Part shown: piece after piece, positions 54,575 to 63,910 of the stretch | How positions within the stretch are numbered: the stretch's first letter is position 1 | How the letters are laid out: the number at the start of each line of letters is the position of its first letter | Assembly (NCBI RefSeq): GCF_002223055.1 | Contig: NZ_NKFL01000007.1 | Coordinates: 1,135,701 to 1,199,700, forward strand | Length of the DNA stretch: 64,000 nucleotides | Direction of reading: 5' to 3' | DNA from: Burkholderia sp. HI2500 | GTDB taxonomy: Bacteria > Pseudomonadota > Gammaproteobacteria > Burkholderiales > Burkholderiaceae | Program-made: the position numbers and the translations under genes | The notes under the pieces: generated by a model | The model's database searches: none | What the model was told of the DNA's origin: nothing | What the model saw: the letters and a program-made list of their open reading frames with translations, nothing else

Positions 54575-55345
54575 ATGACCATCCTGTTCCGTCTTCTCGC
54601 GCTCGCCTGCGCGCTCTGGCTGGCCGCCTGCGCAGGGTCGCCCCCGCCGTCCGGCAGTACCAGCGCATCCGCCGCCGCACCGGACGCCAGCGAACGCCGC
54701 GGGCTCGGCACTGCATGGGGCGAGTCGGTGCGATCCGAAACCCGCCAGGTCGATTTCGAACGCGCGGATCCGGCGAAGCCGACGGATCTTGCGTCGGTCT
54801 ACTACAACGACGCGTTGCCCGGACATCCTCCCGCGTCCCAGGTTCGCCGGTTGCCGACCCGCGTCGCGCTCGCCAACGGCGACATCGCGCTGTCGTTCAC
54901 GGACGAAAAGGGCGCGCCGCTGCGTCTGGCACGCAGCGACGGCCGCTGGCACATGGCGGGCGTCGAAGGTTCGCGCTACATGATCGTGCTGCGCAACCAG
55001 GGGCGCCGTACGTTCGAGATCGTGTCGAGCGTTGACGGGCTCGACGTGCTGTCGGGGCGGCCCGGCAGCTATACGAACGGCGGTTACGTGCTGTATCCGG
55101 GCCGCACGCTGACGATCGAGGGTTTCCGCAAGAGCCGCGACGAAGTGGCCGCGTTCCGCTTCGCGGCGGTGCCCGACAGCTATGTCGCGAATTCGAAGTA
55201 TGGCGATGCCGCGAACGTCGGCGTGATCGGCGTCGCGGTGTTCGCGCAGAAGGAGAACGACGAGGAAGCGCTGCGCCGCAACGCGAATCCGTTCCCCGGC
55301 AATGACAACGGCTATGCACCGCCGCCGGTGCCGCGCGGCGAGTGA
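54575..55345 (+). CDS. Predicted lipoprotein of unknown function
   Basis: A 256-residue protein. A signal with lipobox (LWLAAC) opens it, then a Ser/Ala-rich linker, then a beta-rich domain from about residue 75 (VDFERADPAKPTDLASVYYN, VALANGDIALSFTDEKGAPL, SRYMIVLRNQGRRTFEIVSS). No family recognised. The end is Pro-rich. The start is the ATG at 54575; an upstream extension is arginine-rich and not used. Confidence 0.72.
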   Translation: MTILFRLLALACALWLAACAGSPPPSGSTSASAAAPDASERRGLGTAWGESVRSETRQVDFERADPAKPTDLASVYYNDALPGHPPASQVRRLPTRVALANGDIALSFTDEKGAPLRLARSDGRWHMAGVEGSRYMIVLRNQGRRTFEIVSSVDGLDVLSGRPGSYTNGGYVLYPGRTLTIEGFRKSRDEVAAFRFAAVPDSYVANSKYGDAANVGVIGVAVFAQKENDEEALRRNANPFPGNDNGYAPPPVPRGE

Positions 55346-55469
55346 CGGCACCTCGTGGATCAGCCGCGTGCGTCGTGACGAACGACGCGCGCGGGGCGTT
55401 CCTGGATCGGGGCTGCCCGAACGGCATGCCGGCGCATGCGATGAACTTCACGACCCTCCTGCGCGATTG

Positions 55470-56078
55470 ATGCGGACACGGATCATCCCGACGAAATCGA
55501 TGGCGTTGAAGCTCGCGGCGCTGGCGCTGCTGGCCTCGAATGCCGCCGTTGCCTTCGCCGAAACGCCGGCGCCCGAATCGGTGCGGCTCGCCAACGGTCA
55601 CGCGATCGAATGGGCGCGCCCGGGGTTGTTCGAGGTCGATGCCGCCCGCCACCGGAAATCGGCATTGATCGTGCCGGCCGCGCTTCGCCACGCATTGCGC
55701 GATGCATCGAGTGTTGCATTCCCGTCGGACCGTTCGAAGCGAATCGACGGCAAAGACTATCTGCTGGTCGTCGTCAACCGCTCGTCGAGCAGCCACCCGA
55801 CAGGCTATTGCGGCGCGGGCGAAGAAGGGGCGCTGTACGTGCTGGAGCTGCACGGCGCCCATGCCGTGCAGCGTTTCTCGCTGCCGGTTCAAAGCTGCCT
55901 CGACTCCGTTTCGCTCGACACCGACGGTGGCGCGCAATCGCCCTACCTGGCGATCGCGTGGCGCGACGACCCGGTCGGCATCGACATCCGGTGGGAATTT
56001 CTTTCTCACGGCGGTGCAACGCATCGCGTCTATCGTTTCGTGAACGGCACGTTTGTCGAGACCGGGATTCCGCAGTAA
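55470..56078 (+). CDS. Hypothetical secreted protein
   Basis: A 202-residue protein. A signal peptide (KLAALALLASNAAVAFAE) opens it. The mature part holds ESVRLANGHAIEWARPGLFE and VLELHGAHAVQRFSLPVQSC; two Cys may form a disulfide. No family recognised. An ATG at 55500 is an alternative start and fits the signal peptide better. It lies 124 bp after the lipoprotein gene. Confidence 0.65.
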   Translation: MRTRIIPTKSMALKLAALALLASNAAVAFAETPAPESVRLANGHAIEWARPGLFEVDAARHRKSALIVPAALRHALRDASSVAFPSDRSKRIDGKDYLLVVVNRSSSSHPTGYCGAGEEGALYVLELHGAHAVQRFSLPVQSCLDSVSLDTDGGAQSPYLAIAWRDDPVGIDIRWEFLSHGGATHRVYRFVNGTFVETGIPQ

Positions 56079-56156
56079 CGCGGCCGGGCTGCGGCACAAT
56101 GGCCGTTCGAATTTGCATCGCGTGCACTCCCACCATCCGGATCGACGGAGAGCCTC

Positions 56157-56699
56157 ATGTCGTTACCCGCTTTCAGGTACCATCCCGACCCGCTGGCAAC
56201 GGGCAGCGTGATTCGCTCGGACGCGCGCTGCGTGTGTTGCGGCGATGCACGTGGTTACGTGTACGCGGGCCCCGTGTATGCGGTCGACGAGTACGAGCAA
56301 CGCATCTGCCCGTGGTGCATCGCCGACGGTTCGGCACACGCGCGGCTCGATGCAGTCTTTACCGACACCTATGGCATCGGCGGCGGCGAATGGGATGAGG
56401 TGCCTGACGCGGTCGTCGACGAAATCGCCTGCCGCACGCCGGGCTTCCAGGGCTGGCAGCAGCAACGGTGGTGGACGCATTGCGGCGATGGCGCGCAGTT
56501 CATTGGCCGGGCAGGTGCAGGCGAACTGACCGCGCTCGGCCCGCAGGCCGTTGCATCGATTCGGGCATCGACCGGACTCGCCGAGGGCGCCGAATGGGAG
56601 CGCTTTTTCGCCGCACTCGACAAGGACGGTTCACCGACCGCGTATATGTTTCGCTGCATCCATTGCGGTGAACTCGGCGGCTACCAGGATTGCGATTGA
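56157..56699 (+). CDS. CbrC-family (UPF0167) protein
   Basis: A 180-residue protein. LPAFRYHPDPLATGSVIRSD, then CVCCGDARGYVYAGPVYAVD, ICPWCIADGSAHARLDAVF and the C-terminal FRCIHCGELGGYQDCD are the hallmarks of the CbrC family, named from an E. coli protein linked to colicin E2 tolerance. Three CxxC pairs may bind a metal. Its function here is unknown. Confidence 0.9.
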   Translation: MSLPAFRYHPDPLATGSVIRSDARCVCCGDARGYVYAGPVYAVDEYEQRICPWCIADGSAHARLDAVFTDTYGIGGGEWDEVPDAVVDEIACRTPGFQGWQQQRWWTHCGDGAQFIGRAGAGELTALGPQAVASIRASTGLAEGAEWERFFAALDKDGSPTAYMFRCIHCGELGGYQDCD

Positions 56700-56763
56700 T
56701 GGCCCGGCTGGCGGCACCGCACGTCGATCGCTGGCCCCATCGTCATGAAACAAAGGAATCTTC

Positions 56764-58014
56764 GTGAAGTTCATCCACGCGGCAGACATACACCTCGACA
56801 GCCCGTTGCACGGCCTGAGCGCCTATCCCGACGCGCCGGCCGCGCAGTTACGCAACGCGTCGCGCGAGGCGCTGCGGCAGCTCGTGGATCGTGCGATCGA
56901 AGAGGACGTCGCGTTCCTCGTGATCGCCGGCGACCTGTACGACGGCGACTGGAAGGACCACAACACAGGCATCTTCTTCGGCCAGCAGATGGGGCGCCTG
57001 CGCAAGGCCGGCATCCGCGCGTTCGTGCTCGGCGGCAACCACGACGCCGAAAGCGAGATGACGAAGAAGCTGACGCTGCCCGACAACGTCACCGTGTTCG
57101 GCCACCGCAAGGCGGAAACCCACAAGCTGCCCGAATTCGACGTCGCGCTGCATGGGCAGAGCTTCAAGGACAAGGCTGTCGTCGACAATCTCGCGATCGG
57201 CTATCCGGACCCGGTGCCCGGTTACTACAACATCGGCGTGCTGCACACGGCGCTCGAAGGCTATGCGGCGCACGCGAACTATGCGCCGTGCACGCTGGCC
57301 GAACTCCATGCGAAAGGCTACGACTACTGGGCACTCGGCCACGTGCACGAATTCCAGCAATGGTCGGGGTCGTCCACGGTGGTGTTTCCCGGCAACCTGC
57401 AGGGGCGCCATATCCGCGAGACGGGCCGCCGCGGCGCGGTGCTCGTGACGGTCGAGCAGGGCCGCACGCAGGTCGAGCGCCTGTATCTCGACGTGCTGCG
57501 CTGGGAAGCCGTGTCGGTCGACGCGTCCGATTGCCTTACCGTCGCCGACCTGTCGAGAAAAATCGGCCAGTCGCTGGAAGCGCTGCTGACCGTCGACGGC
57601 CATGTGCCGCGCGCGGTGCGCGTGACGGTCACGGGGCGCACGCCCGCGCATGGTCTCTTTTTCGGCCGCGCGCCGCAGTTGCGCGCGGAGGTGCTGAACC
57701 AGATCGGGATCATCGGCAACGAGCGGCTGTGGCTCGAGAAGGTTCGGCTCGCGACGTCCGCTGCCGATCATCAGCCGGGCGAAAGCGAGCAGCTCGAAGC
57801 GCTGGAGGACCTGAAGCAGATCCTGGCCGACGCCGCGCGCGATCCGGATTTCCTCGAACTGCTCGAGCGCGACCTGAAGCCGTTCGTCGGCAAGGTGCGC
57901 AGCGACGTGAAGGAAGAGGTGCCGTTGTTGACGATGGCGCGCGCGGGTGAGCTGACCGCACTCGTCGAGCAGGTCGGGCCCGCGTTGCTCGCGCGGCTGG
58001 CGAGGGGGGAATAA
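56764..58014 (+). CDS. YhaO/SbcD-like DNA repair nuclease
   Basis: A 416-residue metallophosphoesterase. The metal motifs KFIHAADIHLDSPL, AGDLYDGDW, GGNHD and GHVHEF are in the right order. It pairs with the next gene, a large ATPase, as YhaO/YhaN do and as SbcD/SbcC and Mre11/Rad50 do; these complexes process DNA ends. The stop is three bases before the next start, so they form one operon. Confidence 0.9.
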   Translation: MKFIHAADIHLDSPLHGLSAYPDAPAAQLRNASREALRQLVDRAIEEDVAFLVIAGDLYDGDWKDHNTGIFFGQQMGRLRKAGIRAFVLGGNHDAESEMTKKLTLPDNVTVFGHRKAETHKLPEFDVALHGQSFKDKAVVDNLAIGYPDPVPGYYNIGVLHTALEGYAAHANYAPCTLAELHAKGYDYWALGHVHEFQQWSGSSTVVFPGNLQGRHIRETGRRGAVLVTVEQGRTQVERLYLDVLRWEAVSVDASDCLTVADLSRKIGQSLEALLTVDGHVPRAVRVTVTGRTPAHGLFFGRAPQLRAEVLNQIGIIGNERLWLEKVRLATSAADHQPGESEQLEALEDLKQILADAARDPDFLELLERDLKPFVGKVRSDVKEEVPLLTMARAGELTALVEQVGPALLARLARGE

Positions 58015-58017
58015 GCG

Positions 58018-61000
58018 ATGAGGATCAACCAGCTCGATCTGATCAAGTACGGCAAGTTCACCGACGAGACGCTGCGATTCCCGTCGGCCGGCGAGGATTT
58101 CCACGTGATCGTGGGGCCGAATGAGGCCGGCAAGTCGACGATCCGCACGGCGGTGTCGGAGCTGTTGTTCGGGATGAAGCTGCAGACACCGCTCGATTTC
58201 CTGCACAGCACGCCTGAACTGCGGATCGGCGGCGTGCTGGAGAGCGGCACGGGCGAACTCGCGTTCCACCGCGCGCGCGGGCGCAGTCCGTTGCGTACAC
58301 CCGCCGACGACAAGTTGCCCGACGATTATCTCGCCGCCGTTCTCGATGGCGCCACGCGCGAATTCTTCGAACAGATGTTCGGGCTCGATCACGGGCGTCT
58401 GGTCGACGGCGGCCGGAGCATTCTCGACGCATCCGACAAGCTCGGCCAGGTGCTGTTCGAATCGGCTGCCGGTGTCGGCAGTCTCGGGCCGGTGCGTGAG
58501 GAGCTCGAGGCGCGCGCGGTCGAGCTCTGGGCGCCGCGCCGCAGCGGCAGCGCGTTTGCACTCGCCGAATCGTCGTTCAACGAAGCCGTGACCGAACTGA
58601 AGACGGTTCAGGTGCGCACGCGCGACTGGGTCGAACGCAAGGACGCGCGCGAAGCGGTCGAACAGCAGATCGAGCAGGCACGCGCGGAACAGCGTCGGCT
58701 CGAAGCGCTGCGCTCGAAGCTCGAACGCGTGCGACGGCTGGCACCGTACCTGAAGGAGCTGACGGTCAAGGACGCCGCGCTGGCGGAACTGGGCCCGGTC
58801 GTCGAGTTGCCGCCCACCGCGTATGCGGACCTGCTGAAGGCACAGGGCGATCTCGCCGCCGAACAGAAGGTGCTCGAGGAGCGGCGTGCCGACCTGCTTG
58901 CAAAACGGCAGGCGCGCGATGCGATCGACGCCGACGCCGACACGCTGGCGCTCGAAGCCGACATCGAAGCGCTCGACCGGCTGCGCGGCGCGTGCATGAA
59001 TCACGCGCAGGATCTGCTGCTGCTCGGCGCGGATGTCGAGCGGCACCTGTCCGCCGCGTTTGCAGCCGCCGCCCAGCTCGGCTGGCCGACGGACGAAGCG
59101 TCGCTGCGTGCGTCGCTGCCGACCGCGTTGTCGCTGAAGACTGTCGCAAACCTGTTGCGCGAACACGGTGCGCTGCACCAGGCGCTTGCCGGCGCGCGCG
59201 AATCGCTCGACGAACGCACGCGCGAGCTTGCGCAGGTGCAGGAACAACAGGCGCGCCTGTCGACCGTCGACGTGCCGGAGGCGCTGCGTGCGGCGCTGGC
59301 CGATGCGCAGGGCTTTCGCAACAGTGGCCAGCGCGAGCAGGCGCTCGAACAGGAAATCGCCGCCGCCGAGCGCACGTTGTCCGGCGCACTCGATGCGCTC
59401 GGCCAGTGGCGCATGCCGGTCGATACGCTGCGTGCGCTCGACGTGCCGTCGGCGGCGCGGCTCGGCACGCTGCTGAAGGAAGACAGCGAACGCGCGAGTG
59501 CGGTCGCTGCTGCACGCGACGCGCGGGACGGCGCACTCGAAGAGCTCGAGCGGCTCGAACTGCAGGAAAAGCACTTCGCGGAGAACCACAAGGTCGTCAC
59601 GACCGCCGACGTGCTGGCGGCGCGCGCGCGACGCGACGGCGCGTGGGGCGACATCCGCAGCGGCGCGGTCGATCTCGCAACGGGCGCACCTGCGGTCGAC
59701 GACGCGATCCGCCTGGCGGACGAACTCGTCGACGCACAGCTCGGCGCGACGCAGGCGGCGGCGATGTTGCAGTCGCTGCGCCAACAGGTCGAATCCTCAC
59801 GTGCCGGCGTGACGCGCAAGCAGGCCGCATTGGATGAGCGCGAGCGTGAGCTCGCCGCGCATCGCGACGCATGGGCCGCGCTCGCGACGACGGCCGTGGT
59901 GCCCGGCATGCCGCTGGCGGCGATGGGCGACTGGCTGGCGAAGCGCGACACGGTGTTCGCCGCGCAAGCCGATCTCGACCGGCTGCGCCGCGAATTCGAC
60001 ACGATTCGCGCCGCGCGGGCGGGTGCCGAAACCACGCTGCGCACGGCACTGCGTACCGTGTCGCGCGGCGGTGAGTCGGATGGTTTGGCGGCGCTCGTCG
60101 CGATCGCCGAGACCTTCGTACAGTCGGCCGAGAAAGCGCTCGCGCAGCAGGACAGCCTGGAGGATCGCGCACGGGAGGCGGAACGCGGATGCGCGACGGC
60201 ACAGTCGCGTGCCGGCCACGCGCAGACGGCCTACGATGCGTGGCATGCGCAATGGCGCGACGCGCTGGCTGACGCAAAGCTGTCCACGAGCGCGGCGACG
60301 CTGGCCGCGGCGGAAGGTGCGCTCGGGCTCGCCAACGCGGTGACGGTCGAACTGGCCGATGCCGATGCGCCGCGTAACCGGATCGTTGCGATCCGTGCGG
60401 AGCTGTCCGCGCTCGAGTCGGGCGCACGAAGGCTCGCCGAAGCGCTCGCGCCGGAATGGTTGACGAGCGGCGACTGGCCGGACGTCGCGCGTCGGCTGAC
60501 GATGCGCCTTTCGACTGCTCGGGAAATCGCGCGTGCGATCGATCGCGCCGACGAGGCCGTGCGGCAGGCCGACGGCAAGGTCGCGGATGCGGCCGCCGCG
60601 GTGGCCGGTGCCGATGCGCGTATCCAGCCGCTGCTGCAACTCGCCGGCGTAGCGTTGATCGACGCGGCGCTGCCGCTGGCCGAACGCTCGGATCGCCGGC
60701 GCCAGCTTCGGCAGGCGGTCGATGCCGCGCACGAGGCACTGGTGCGCGATGGTGACGGCCTGTCCCGGTCCGCCGTCGAAGCGGAAGTCGCGGAACAGGA
60801 CATCGCCGACGTACCGGCGCATCTCGAAGCGGTGAAGCAGTCGCTCGGCGACGTCGGCAAGCGGCTGAACGAGCTTGCCCAGCAGCAGGTCGTGGCCGAT
60901 CAGGCATTCGGCGCGATCGACGGCCAAGCGAACGCGGCCGTTGCCGAATCGAAGCGACAGGAAGCGCTGGCGGCGATGGGCGAAGCAGCCGAACAGTATC

Positions 61001-61488
61001 TGGAGGCGGCCACGGCGAGCCGGTTGCTGAAGTGGGCGACGGATCGCTATCGGGACCAGAAGCAGGGGCCGATGCTCAGGCGCGCGGGCGAGATTTTCGC
61101 GGGGCTCACGCTGGGTGAGTTCGCGCGGCTGACCGTCGATACCGAACGGACGCCGCCCGCCCTGTATGCACGACGGACGCAGGGGGCATCGGTCGAGGTC
61201 GCCGGGTTGAGCGAAGGGACGCGCGACCAGTTGTTCCTCGCACTGCGGATCGCGGCGCTGGAGTTGCAGCTCGGCAGCCGGACCGCACTGCCGTTCGTGG
61301 CCGACGACTTGTTCATCAACTTCGACGATGCGCGCGCGAAGGCCGGCCTCGATGCGTTGCGCGATCTGTCGACGCGAACCCAGGTGCTGTTCCTGACGCA
61401 CCACGACCATCTGCTGCCGCTCGTGAGAGATGTATTCGGCGCGCGGGTCAACGTGGTCGAGCTCCAGCGCGCACCGGTGGGCGCGTGA
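58018..61488 (+). CDS. YhaN/SbcC-like AAA ATPase with coiled coils
   Basis: A 1156-residue ATPase. MRINQLDLIKYGKFTDETLR and the Walker A loop GPNEAGKST lie in the first 50 residues. Long charged helical arms fill the middle. The signature LSEGTRDQLFLALRIAALEL and Walker B region LPFVADDLFINFDDARAKAG lie in the last 120 residues. This is the SMC/Rad50 arrangement with the two ATPase halves meeting. It should work with the nuclease before it on DNA ends or structures. Confidence 0.9.
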   Translation: MRINQLDLIKYGKFTDETLRFPSAGEDFHVIVGPNEAGKSTIRTAVSELLFGMKLQTPLDFLHSTPELRIGGVLESGTGELAFHRARGRSPLRTPADDKLPDDYLAAVLDGATREFFEQMFGLDHGRLVDGGRSILDASDKLGQVLFESAAGVGSLGPVREELEARAVELWAPRRSGSAFALAESSFNEAVTELKTVQVRTRDWVERKDAREAVEQQIEQARAEQRRLEALRSKLERVRRLAPYLKELTVKDAALAELGPVVELPPTAYADLLKAQGDLAAEQKVLEERRADLLAKRQARDAIDADADTLALEADIEALDRLRGACMNHAQDLLLLGADVERHLSAAFAAAAQLGWPTDEASLRASLPTALSLKTVANLLREHGALHQALAGARESLDERTRELAQVQEQQARLSTVDVPEALRAALADAQGFRNSGQREQALEQEIAAAERTLSGALDALGQWRMPVDTLRALDVPSAARLGTLLKEDSERASAVAAARDARDGALEELERLELQEKHFAENHKVVTTADVLAARARRDGAWGDIRSGAVDLATGAPAVDDAIRLADELVDAQLGATQAAAMLQSLRQQVESSRAGVTRKQAALDERERELAAHRDAWAALATTAVVPGMPLAAMGDWLAKRDTVFAAQADLDRLRREFDTIRAARAGAETTLRTALRTVSRGGESDGLAALVAIAETFVQSAEKALAQQDSLEDRAREAERGCATAQSRAGHAQTAYDAWHAQWRDALADAKLSTSAATLAAAEGALGLANAVTVELADADAPRNRIVAIRAELSALESGARRLAEALAPEWLTSGDWPDVARRLTMRLSTAREIARAIDRADEAVRQADGKVADAAAAVAGADARIQPLLQLAGVALIDAALPLAERSDRRRQLRQAVDAAHEALVRDGDGLSRSAVEAEVAEQDIADVPAHLEAVKQSLGDVGKRLNELAQQQVVADQAFGAIDGQANAAVAESKRQEALAAMGEAAEQYLEAATASRLLKWATDRYRDQKQGPMLRRAGEIFAGLTLGEFARLTVDTERTPPALYARRTQGASVEVAGLSEGTRDQLFLALRIAALELQLGSRTALPFVADDLFINFDDARAKAGLDALRDLSTRTQVLFLTHHDHLLPLVRDVFGARVNVVELQRAPVGA

Positions 61489-61609
61489 CGCAGGGCATGC
61501 GTGAATTCCGGCGCGCGGGCAGGGTCATCACGAACAGGTAGTATGTGCGGTTCCGAAATGCACGCGGCCGGTTCTGCCGGTCGCGGGCCAGGCCACACGA
61601 GGGGGGAAT

Positions 61610-62134
61610 ATGAAAAAGCTGGTAGCCGCCATCGCGTTCGCGGCGGACAAGCATCGCAATCAGCGGCGCAAGGACGAAGAAGCGTCGCCGTACATCAATC
61701 ATCCGATCGCGCTCGCCGACGTGCTGGCCAACGAGGCCGGCGTCGAGGACGAACGCGTGATCGTCGCGGCCGTGCTGCACGACACGGTCGAGGATACGGA
61801 GACGACCGAGCAGGAACTGCTGCGGCTGTTCGGCAAGGACGTGGCGGACATCGTGATGGAAGTCACCGACGACAAGTCATTGCCGAAGGAGGAGCGCAAG
61901 CGTCTGCAGGTCGAGCATGCGGCGACCATCAGCCGGCGCGCGAAGCTCGTGAAGCTGGCCGACAAGATCTGCAACCTGCGCGACATCGCGCGGCATCCCC
62001 CCGCGGACTGGCCGCTCGAGCGCAAGCAGGCGTATTTCGACTGGGCGAAGTCGGTCGTCGACCCGATGCGCGGGGTGCATCCCGGTCTCGAGGCGATCTT
62101 CGACACCGCCTACGACGCACGGCCGGCGGACTGA
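61610..62134 (+). CDS. Small SpoT-like HD hydrolase (MESH1 type)
   Basis: A 174-residue protein consisting of only an HD domain: KHRNQRRKDEEASPYINHPI, VAAVLHDTVEDTETTEQEL and KLVKLADKICNLRDIARHP. These are the conserved blocks of the ppGpp hydrolase domain of SpoT and the stand-alone MESH1 group. It may hydrolyse (p)ppGpp; a synthetase domain is absent. Not proven here. Confidence 0.87.
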   Translation: MKKLVAAIAFAADKHRNQRRKDEEASPYINHPIALADVLANEAGVEDERVIVAAVLHDTVEDTETTEQELLRLFGKDVADIVMEVTDDKSLPKEERKRLQVEHAATISRRAKLVKLADKICNLRDIARHPPADWPLERKQAYFDWAKSVVDPMRGVHPGLEAIFDTAYDARPAD

Positions 62135-62143
62135 GGCGCCCGC

Positions 62144-62830
62144 ATGCGATCCGCTCGATCCTTCGGATCCGCCACGTGGCAATCGCCGGTCGTGGCGGGT
62201 GTCGATGTGGGTGGCGAAAAGAAGCAGTGCGATCTCGTGATCCTGCGCGGACGGACAGTCGTCTACCGCGAGGAACGGATCGCGCCCGAGGCGGTGCCTG
62301 CGCTGTGCCTCGCCCATGACGTCGTGGCCGTGGGTGTCGACGCACCGAGCCTGTGGTGGACGGGGAGCGGGCGTCGCGCGGCCGAACAGGCGCTCGCGCG
62401 CGAACGGATCTCGTGCTTTCCGACGCCGTCGCGGGAACAGGCGGTTGCAAGCACGTCAGGCTTCTTCGACTGGATGTTCATGGGAGAGCGTGTCTACCGC
62501 GCGCTCGCGGATGCCTATCCGCTGCTGACCGGCGCCCGCTATGCGGGCGGGCGCGCGAGCTTCGAAACCTATCCTTATGCGATCACCTGCGCGCTGCTGG
62601 GGAAGGCCGTCGCATCGGCGAAGCAGAAACGCAACCAGCGCCGGCAATTGCTGGAACGACTGGGCGTCGACGTGTCGACGTTGAAGTCCGTCGATGCGCG
62701 AGACGCGACCCTTTGCGCGTTGACGGCGCAATGCGTCATCGACGGGAATGCGCACGCGTATGGCGATGCGGAGGGCGGATATATCCGCGTGCCGATCGTG
62801 AGCGAGACGATCGTTCTCGACGCACTGTAG
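62144..62830 (+). CDS. DUF429 family protein
   Basis: A 228-residue protein. VVAGVDVGGEKKQCDLVI, then VVAVGVDAPSLWW and ASFETYPYAITCALLG fit the DUF429 family, an RNase H-like fold with unknown role. It begins nine bases after the HD hydrolase stop, so the two are probably co-transcribed. Confidence 0.82.
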   Translation: MRSARSFGSATWQSPVVAGVDVGGEKKQCDLVILRGRTVVYREERIAPEAVPALCLAHDVVAVGVDAPSLWWTGSGRRAAEQALARERISCFPTPSREQAVASTSGFFDWMFMGERVYRALADAYPLLTGARYAGGRASFETYPYAITCALLGKAVASAKQKRNQRRQLLERLGVDVSTLKSVDARDATLCALTAQCVIDGNAHAYGDAEGGYIRVPIVSETIVLDAL

Positions 62831-63002
62831 TCGTGTCGCGCGGCCCGGGCGAGGGGTGTAGCGAAAAGGTGAGCTTTTGCGGGAGGGCGGCGGCCCGCGT
62901 GACGGCGAAGGCTTCAGGCCGGGACTGCAGGCCGGCAAACATCGGGATGGCTGGCGCACACGACATCATGCCGGTGCGCTACGCGATCCCGAGCGGCGTC
63001 GC

Positions 63003-63440
63003 TCAACCCTCGAGGATGGCTTTCGGTATGCTGGACAGATCGCAGGCGTCCGCCTGTTCGAAGTAGCCTTCGGCATCGTCGATCATCACGACTGCGACGT
63101 CGATCAGCTCGTCGAGCCGTTGCAGCAGCGACTCACGCCACTCGATGTCTTCGTCGCGCTCGGGCGTCTTGTCCAGTTGCTCGATGATCGAGTCGGCCGT
63201 CTGCAGGAAAGGAATCGCCTGCTGATAGTTTTCGATCGAGACCATCGCTGCGTTGCGCGCGCCGACGAGTCGCTCGCGATGCTCGTCCGCCAGTTCGGAT
63301 TCACCGCAGATCCGCGGCAATACATCCGAGATGCGCTGCAGAAGCGGTGGGGCCTGTTCTTCCAGGATGATGGCGCGCTCGCGCAGCGCTGCATATTCGT
63401 CGCGAAGGTCGGCGTCGCCGGATTGAGAGGTGCTGTCCAT
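63003..63440 (-). CDS. Hypothetical helical protein
   Basis: A 145-residue acidic protein, helical throughout (DEYAALRERAIILEEQAPPL, then RDEDIEWRESLLQRLDELI). No family recognised. The ATG at 63440 begins it; an upstream extension is not used. Confidence 0.65.
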   Translation of the reverse strand: MDSTSQSGDADLRDEYAALRERAIILEEQAPPLLQRISDVLPRICGESELADEHRERLVGARNAAMVSIENYQQAIPFLQTADSIIEQLDKTPERDEDIEWRESLLQRLDELIDVAVVMIDDAEGYFEQADACDLSSIPKAILEG

Positions 63441-63593
63441 CGTGGATATGAATGCGTGGTTCGGTCGCGGCATGATACTCGACGGCACCCGCTTCCTTGT
63501 CCGTTCCGCGACCTCATATATAGAGGGGGACGACAGGCATACGTCACATCAATAGAGGGGGCTCGCGTTGCGATGCGTGGCCCGTCGAGCCCG

Positions 63594-63628
63594 AAGCCCC
63601 CGTGCGCGTCAGCGCACGGGGGCTTTTC
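63594..63628. terminator. Terminator before rRNA promoters
   Basis: Fourteen-base stem AAGCCCCCGTGCGC (63594-63607) with 63612-63625, loop GTCA, then TTTTC. It would stop read-through from the left into the rRNA operon. Confidence 0.85.
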
Positions 63629-63648
63629 AAAATATTTTCACAAAGGGC

Positions 63649-63677
63649 TTGCATAGACGGGGGTGGGTGCTTAGAAT
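63649..63677 (+). promoter_or_regulatory. rRNA promoter P1
   Basis: TTGCAT (63649-63654) and TAGAAT (63672-63677), spacer of 17. The upstream side is AT-rich (CAAAATATTTTCAC), like an UP element. Confidence 0.75.
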
Positions 63678-63810
63678 CACGCCTCTTTCGCGCTAACGGA
63701 AACGCGGCGCGGGAGAAGGGAAGCAGGGCGGGTGGTGCGCAGCAGTCTGAAGCGCGCAGCTGGCCTGGAAGTTGAACCCCGCAGTCGCAACGATGTAGTG
63801 TAAAAAGTTG

Positions 63811-63839
63811 TTGACGAACTGCGAAACGCGGTTCATAAT
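63811..63839 (+). promoter_or_regulatory. rRNA promoter P2
   Basis: TTGACG (63811-63816) and CATAAT (63834-63839), spacer of 17; a near-consensus sigma-70 promoter. Confidence 0.75.
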
Positions 63840-63898
63840 CTCGCTTCTCTGCTGCTGAAAACGCAGCGCTGCCGGGAAACACGAAGTTCCTCGCAGAA

Positions 63899-63910
63899 TG
63901 CTCTTTAAAA
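63899..63910 (+). promoter_or_regulatory. boxA antitermination element
   Basis: TGCTCTTTAAAA matches the boxA sequence that loads the Nus antitermination complex on rRNA transcripts. It lies 60 bases after P2. Confidence 0.8.

Noticed and set aside
56848..59784. Long minus-strand frame of 978 codons
   Set aside because: It is the reverse shadow of the YhaO/YhaN genes and has no domain.
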